Below are positions 5,931 through 8,718 of a stretch of DNA of 8,718 nucleotides, piece by piece (position 1 is the first letter of the stretch; each line of letters opens with the position of its first letter). Origin of the DNA: Deltaproteobacteria bacterium. Its GTDB lineage: Bacteria > Desulfobacterota > Binatia > UBA9968. The DNA is taken from positions 1-8,718 of the forward strand of contig JAERMN010000314.1 of the NCBI GenBank assembly GCA_016844625.1, in the 5' to 3' direction. A model generated the notes under the pieces. It was given only the letters and a program-made list of their open reading frames with translations, was not told where the DNA came from and did not search any database. The position numbers and the translations under genes are program-made.

Positions 5931-6971
5931 TTACTTCACCTCGGTAATCGTCTTATACATGTCCATGAGCCGTTTGTCGCGGATGGTTGCTTCGATGTCA
6001 CGATTCATGTCTTCGCCGCGAATCAGGCCGATCTCCAAGCCCATCTTGTCCGACTCTTTGACAAACGCCTCATCCTTCGTCATCGCCGCAAAGGCATCGC
6101 GCAATATCTTCACTCTGTCAGCCGGCACGCCGGGAGGCAACGCCACCGAACGCGCTAAATCCTGCGATGCGTATAGCGCGGCGAGCAACCCCTTGCTTCC
6201 CGGCGGCGCCAGCTCATCGATGCTCGGCACCTCGGGGAGCCGCGGGTCCCGGCTCTTCCGCGAGGTCACCAGCGGCTTGATGAAACCGTTTTTAATCCAC
6301 TCCCGGCGGGTCGCCATGAGGGATCCTGTGCTGTGCGCCCGGCCATCGAGGGCGCCGCGCTCGATGTCGAGTAAGATTTGCGGCGTACCCGGATAACCGG
6401 GTATCACGTGAAAGTCCAGGCCAAGTATGTAGCCGACAATTTTAACCACCACGCTGCTGGAGTGATCGAGGGACTGAGCGCCCATCTTCGGCAGCCGGCC
6501 CTCTTTGTTGGCCTTCTTGATAGCATCGAAACTCGTGTAAGGCGTGTTGGAACGCATGTAGACCGTCTGCGCGTCGTCGAAGGATTGCCCTAGCCAGAGG
6601 AATTTCTCCAATTTAAACTTGATGGCGTCGTTGCCACCGGCGATGGCGAACAGAGCGCTGGTGTTGATCGAAGCGATGCTTAAGCCGTCGGGCTTGCGCA
6701 GGTTGTAGAGCTCGTTGGCGGCGATCATGCCGCCGGCCCCCGGTTTGTTGATAATATCGATACGCGGTTTGCCGGGGATCTGTCTCTCGAGATGCCGGCC
6801 CACCAGCCGGGCTGTTAAATCGCTGCCACCGCCGGAGGTTGATCCGACTAAATATGAAATCGTCTTGCCTTCGAAAAAATTCTTGCCTGACTGGGCATGG
6901 AGCGACGAAGCCACCAGTAGCCCGCTGAGAAATACCAAGAAGAATATTTGCCTAAGACAAACTGTCTTCAT
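5931..6971 (-). CDS. TctC/Bug-type tripartite tricarboxylate transporter solute-binding protein (TctC-2)
   Basis: This is an intact 346-residue paralog of TctC-1; the two align without gaps through the mature domain and look at least three-quarters identical by eye. I chose the ATG at 6971 because GAGGGG lies 7 bases upstream and the protein then begins with a classical signal peptide: positive start, a hydrophobic core (IFFLVFLSGLLVASS, 9-23) and a cleavage site after LHA at residue 26. A start at 7010 would add 13 residues before the signal peptide and has no better support. Family motifs are ISYLVGSTSGGGSDLTAR (38-55) and RIDIINKPGAGG (70-81), then PGYPGTPQILLDIERGALDG. These proteins usually serve TctAB-type transporters or act as orphan binding proteins. 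No TctA or TctB is nearby. It may be cotranscribed with TctC-1, 106 bases downstream. Confidence 0.9.
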   Translation of the reverse strand: MKTVCLRQIFFLVFLSGLLVASSLHAQSGKNFFEGKTISYLVGSTSGGGSDLTARLVGRHLERQIPGKPRIDIINKPGAGGMIAANELYNLRKPDGLSIASINTSALFAIAGGNDAIKFKLEKFLWLGQSFDDAQTVYMRSNTPYTSFDAIKKANKEGRLPKMGAQSLDHSSSVVVKIVGYILGLDFHVIPGYPGTPQILLDIERGALDGRAHSTGSLMATRREWIKNGFIKPLVTSRKSRDPRLPEVPSIDELAPPGSKGLLAALYASQDLARSVALPPGVPADRVKILRDAFAAMTKDEAFVKESDKMGLEIGLIRGEDMNRDIEATIRDKRLMDMYKTITEVK

Positions 6972-7089
6972 CGCCTTTCCCCTCGCCAAAAACCACGCAC
7001 CATTCGCCAAAGCATTGAGTTTCTGAAATCTAAAATTTGCCCTTCCGCGCCGCCGCGGGACTGTGTGGCCATGTGTCCAATCCCATGGA

Positions 7090-7174
7090 TGTCATCCTGA
7101 GCGATAGCGAAGGATCTGCTTTCTTCCGATGCCGTGGCAGAAAGCAGATTCTTCGGCTTCGTCTCAGAATGACA
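7090..7174. repeat. 85-bp imperfect palindromic dispersed repeat
   Basis: The left arm begins TGTCATCCTGAGCGATAGCG and the right arm ends with CTCAGAATGACA. The reverse complement of the right half matches the left through the TGTCAT(C/T)CTGAG start, an (A)GCGAAG(G/A)ATCTGCTTTCT core and less well at the centre (CCGATGCCGTGG). The folded RNA would be a long hairpin. Elements of the form GTCATTCTGAGCGAAGCGAAGAATCT are a common dispersed intergenic type in many bacterial genomes, from memory. On the minus strand it lies about 28 bases after the NMT1-like stop codon, so it may cap that transcript, though no T run follows. Confidence 0.75.
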
Positions 7175-7202
7175 TTAAGACACCGTCGCAGCACAGCGCG
7201 GC

Positions 7203-8243
7203 CTAGTATCCCCAACGCGCCTCGGCCTTTTTCAAACGCTGAAACTCCTCTTGTAGCTCCGGCCGGCCGCATAAATCTTTAAACGCCTCGTCGACTAAAT
7301 CCTGCGCCACGACTTCTTTGATCGGCGGAACCGTATAGTTAAGCTCGCCCAGCCGCTCTTCTTCTTTGAGCATATCTTCGAAACCGCTCGCTCTGCCGTC
7401 AAGCGGAAACGGCATCGCTTCGAGATCGCGCAGCGAGCGCGGCGCTTGTACCCGACGCTCTTCCGGGTCCGGACTAGTCAAGCGGACACGTTTTTCGAGA
7501 TTGGTAATGTACTCGTAGTTCTTCGGCATATCGCGCACAAACCAGTACGAACGGACCAAAGCGCGTAAAAATGCCTTGACCATATCCGGTCGTTCCTCGA
7601 GTATCCGCCCAGTAGAAACAATGACTCTTTCTGGCCGGCCATCCGGATATTGTTCCGCCGGCGACACCAAGACATTGCAACCTTCCGCGATCAGATCTTC
7701 GGCATACCAGGGCGGCACCGGCGCGCATTCAACGCGCCCGGCGCGGATCGCGTCTTTGTGCAGCTGCGAGTTGACGCCGATGCGCACCCACTCGACGTCT
7801 TTCTCCAAGTCCAAGCCGGCTTTGACCAGTTGAATCTGGATCGCCCAATGGCGGATGCTGTTAAAGTCGCTGATGCCAACGCGCTTGCCTTTGAGATCCT
7901 GCAACGACTTGATGTGCGGCGGGCCGACCCAAACGTTGGTGTGCTGGTTGCGCCAGCCGGCGATGATGTAAAGATCAGCGCCGCGCGCGCGTTGGTAGAA
8001 AATCGTCCGCGACTGCACGTCCAGCGCGATATCCACCGACTTTTCCTTCATCGCCTGGGAGATGCCGAGTTTCTCAAGGCCAAACGGCACCATCGAATCG
8101 GTGAGCAACTCGTAAGCCAACGAACCGTCCGCGGTCTTGAGTCCCTCATCGTAAAAATAGTTCATCTCATGCGCCGCCCGCACCGGCACTTGATGCAGCA
8201 TGTGATAACAAGTCGGCGCGATCCTCAGTTTACCGTCCAGCAT
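7203..8243 (-). CDS. NMT1/SsuA-like substrate-binding-fold protein without signal peptide
   Basis: This 346-residue protein has the type-II periplasmic-binding fold of the NMT1/THI5, SsuA and TauA group. Features are LRIAPTCYHM (6-15) as the first strand, then VDIALDVQSRTIFYQRARGADLYIIAGW (70-97; quoted only by its ends, VDIAL and IIAGW), then DLKGKRVGISDFNSIRHWA (116-134), the segment typical of the hinge, and an EERPDMVKAFLRALVRSYWF helix (216-235). It has a strong ribosome binding site, GAGGAG, five bases before the ATG at 8243, and no hydrophobic leader; the fold begins within six residues. It is therefore likely cytoplasmic as annotated. Similar leaderless proteins exist, including enzymes such as 4,5-dihydroxyphthalate decarboxylase and THI5, but no specific activity can be assigned. 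No permease or ATPase gene is adjacent. It follows a DUF2007-like gene by 48 bases. Confidence 0.82.
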   Translation of the reverse strand: MLDGKLRIAPTCYHMLHQVPVRAAHEMNYFYDEGLKTADGSLAYELLTDSMVPFGLEKLGISQAMKEKSVDIALDVQSRTIFYQRARGADLYIIAGWRNQHTNVWVGPPHIKSLQDLKGKRVGISDFNSIRHWAIQIQLVKAGLDLEKDVEWVRIGVNSQLHKDAIRAGRVECAPVPPWYAEDLIAEGCNVLVSPAEQYPDGRPERVIVSTGRILEERPDMVKAFLRALVRSYWFVRDMPKNYEYITNLEKRVRLTSPDPEERRVQAPRSLRDLEAMPFPLDGRASGFEDMLKEEERLGELNYTVPPIKEVVAQDLVDEAFKDLCGRPELQEEFQRLKKAEARWGY

Positions 8244-8248
8244 GTTGT

Positions 8249-8254
8249 CTCCTC
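8249..8254 (-). promoter_or_regulatory. Strong Shine-Dalgarno fixing the leaderless start of the NMT1-like gene
   Basis: On the minus strand GAGGAG stands 5 bases before the ATG at 8243. A site this close to consensus makes it unlikely that the real start, with a signal peptide, lies further upstream. Confidence 0.7.
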
Positions 8255-8291
8255 TTTCCTAGGAATTCTTCAGACGCCAATATATACAAAA

Positions 8292-8684
8292 TCAGAACAA
8301 CCACAGAGCTAACAGAGCTGCAACTGCGATAATGGCGCAGACCGCGATCACCGCTTCTTGCCAGTTACCAAGATTTAATTGGCAAGGAGAGGAGCCCGCT
8401 GCAAGCTCACTCTTGCGCTCGCGGGGCGCGCTTTTATCTTCTTGCGCTCGCGACTGTTGCAATGCATGCAAAGCGCGCTGTACATCGGTCCGGCTGACTT
8501 GAACTTTTACCCCGTTGAACCAACGATATTTCGCCGACGCGGATTCCCCGGCGCGCTCCACGGTCAAGAGACTGTCAATTCCAGCCGACTCCAGCTTGGC
8601 TGCGAGTTGGCGCGCTTCGGCACGGCTACGCACCGTGGCGACGGTCACGTAACCCGTCTTAGATTGGTCGGTTGCTTTGGCCAT
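8292..8684 (-). CDS. DUF2007-like small protein with a C-terminal transmembrane helix
   Basis: This 130-residue protein has an N-terminal domain resembling DUF2007, a small alpha/beta domain of unknown function that has been called a putative signal-transducing domain. The signature runs VTVATVRSRAEARQLAAKL at 13-31, then ESAGIDSLLTVER (32-44), then GVKVQVSRTDVQRALHAL (58-75). A linker of charged, low-complexity residues follows (about 78-105). A single hydrophobic segment from 109 to the end (AVIAVCAIIAVAALLALWLF, 111-130) is probably a tail anchor, putting the DUF2007 domain in the cytoplasm. It begins at ATG 8684 after a weak GAGTG. The NMT1-like gene begins 48 bases further, so the two may be cotranscribed. 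No function is known for this domain, and I assign none. Confidence 0.75.
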   Translation of the reverse strand: MAKATDQSKTGYVTVATVRSRAEARQLAAKLESAGIDSLLTVERAGESASAKYRWFNGVKVQVSRTDVQRALHALQQSRAQEDKSAPRERKSELAAGSSPCQLNLGNWQEAVIAVCAIIAVAALLALWLF

Positions 8685-8718
8685 TTTTTCACTCTTACTC
8701 TACTTACCCGCCGCCGAA
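8685..8718. other. Window edge upstream of the DUF2007-like gene
   Basis: Only 34 bases remain. They contain the weak GAGTG ribosome binding site of the gene at 8684 and no recognisable promoter. The promoter probably lies outside the window. Confidence 0.4.

Noticed and set aside
5664..6396. Plus-strand open frames opposite the two TctC genes
   Set aside because: Both run antisense across the paralogs and mirror the same codons in each copy. There is no RBS and no family resemblance.
7030..7282. Open frames on both strands across the 85-bp palindrome
   Set aside because: The frames exist because the palindrome lacks stops. They overlap the NMT1-like gene end and have no RBS.
7650..8312. 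220-residue plus-strand open frame opposite the NMT1-like gene
   Set aside because: It is antisense to a gene with clear family motifs and a strong RBS. Its sequence is rich in Arg, Ala, Asp and His as expected for a reverse-frame shadow.
1..8718. tRNA, rRNA, transposase, integrase or defence genes
   Set aside because: I looked on both strands and saw no cloverleaf, ribosomal RNA segment or recognisable protein of these types.

Overview
The window looks like a chromosomal segment of an uncultured, moderately GC-rich soil or groundwater bacterium. My best guess is a lineage once filed under Deltaproteobacteria, such as Candidatus Binatota or a relative. This is an inference from three things: many solute-binding proteins without transporters, a luciferase-like flavin oxidoreductase and a Rieske oxygenase, and intergenic DNA filled with degenerate dispersed repeats. 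No marker gene is present, so the taxonomy is only suggestive.

Layout. (1) 1-554, plus strand: the 3' end of a Rieske-type ring-hydroxylating oxygenase alpha subunit, whose start lies outside the window. (2) 596-1533, minus strand: a PhnD-type (phosphonate/phosphate family) periplasmic binding protein split into two frames, apparently with about a dozen residues missing at the break. (3) 1659-2534, plus strand: an intact luciferase-like (LLM) flavin-dependent oxidoreductase, divergent from the PhnD-like gene. (4) 2535-3149: a gene-free stretch made of repeat fragments, inverted repeats and a short tandem unit. (5) 3150-4586, minus strand: a MutL/GlmL family ASKHA ATPase, the accessory protein of coenzyme-B12 carbon-skeleton mutases, with no mutase gene beside it. 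(6) 4587-4802: an AT-rich spacer with a near-perfect 31-bp direct repeat, one copy of which overlaps the mutL start codon. (7) 4803-6971, minus strand: two tandem, clearly paralogous TctC/Bug-type solute-binding proteins. The downstream copy has a frameshift in its signal peptide at a run of six T. (8) 7090-7174: an 85-bp imperfect palindrome of a dispersed intergenic type. (9) 7203-8684, minus strand: an NMT1/SsuA-like binding protein with a strong ribosome binding site but no signal peptide, preceded by a small DUF2007-like protein with one C-terminal membrane helix.

How the genes work together. There is no single obvious pathway. The minus-strand genes DUF2007, NMT1-like, TctC-2, TctC-1 and mutL run in one direction, but the long repeat-bearing gaps suggest several transcription units. 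The main theme is four ligand-binding proteins from three families (PhnD, TctC, NMT1) with no membrane or ATPase transporter component in view. Two of the four are frameshifted. I see no defence system, mobile-element transposase, RNA gene or CRISPR array. The best candidates for unusual biology are the orphan binding proteins, the T6 slippery site and the repeat-rich spacers.
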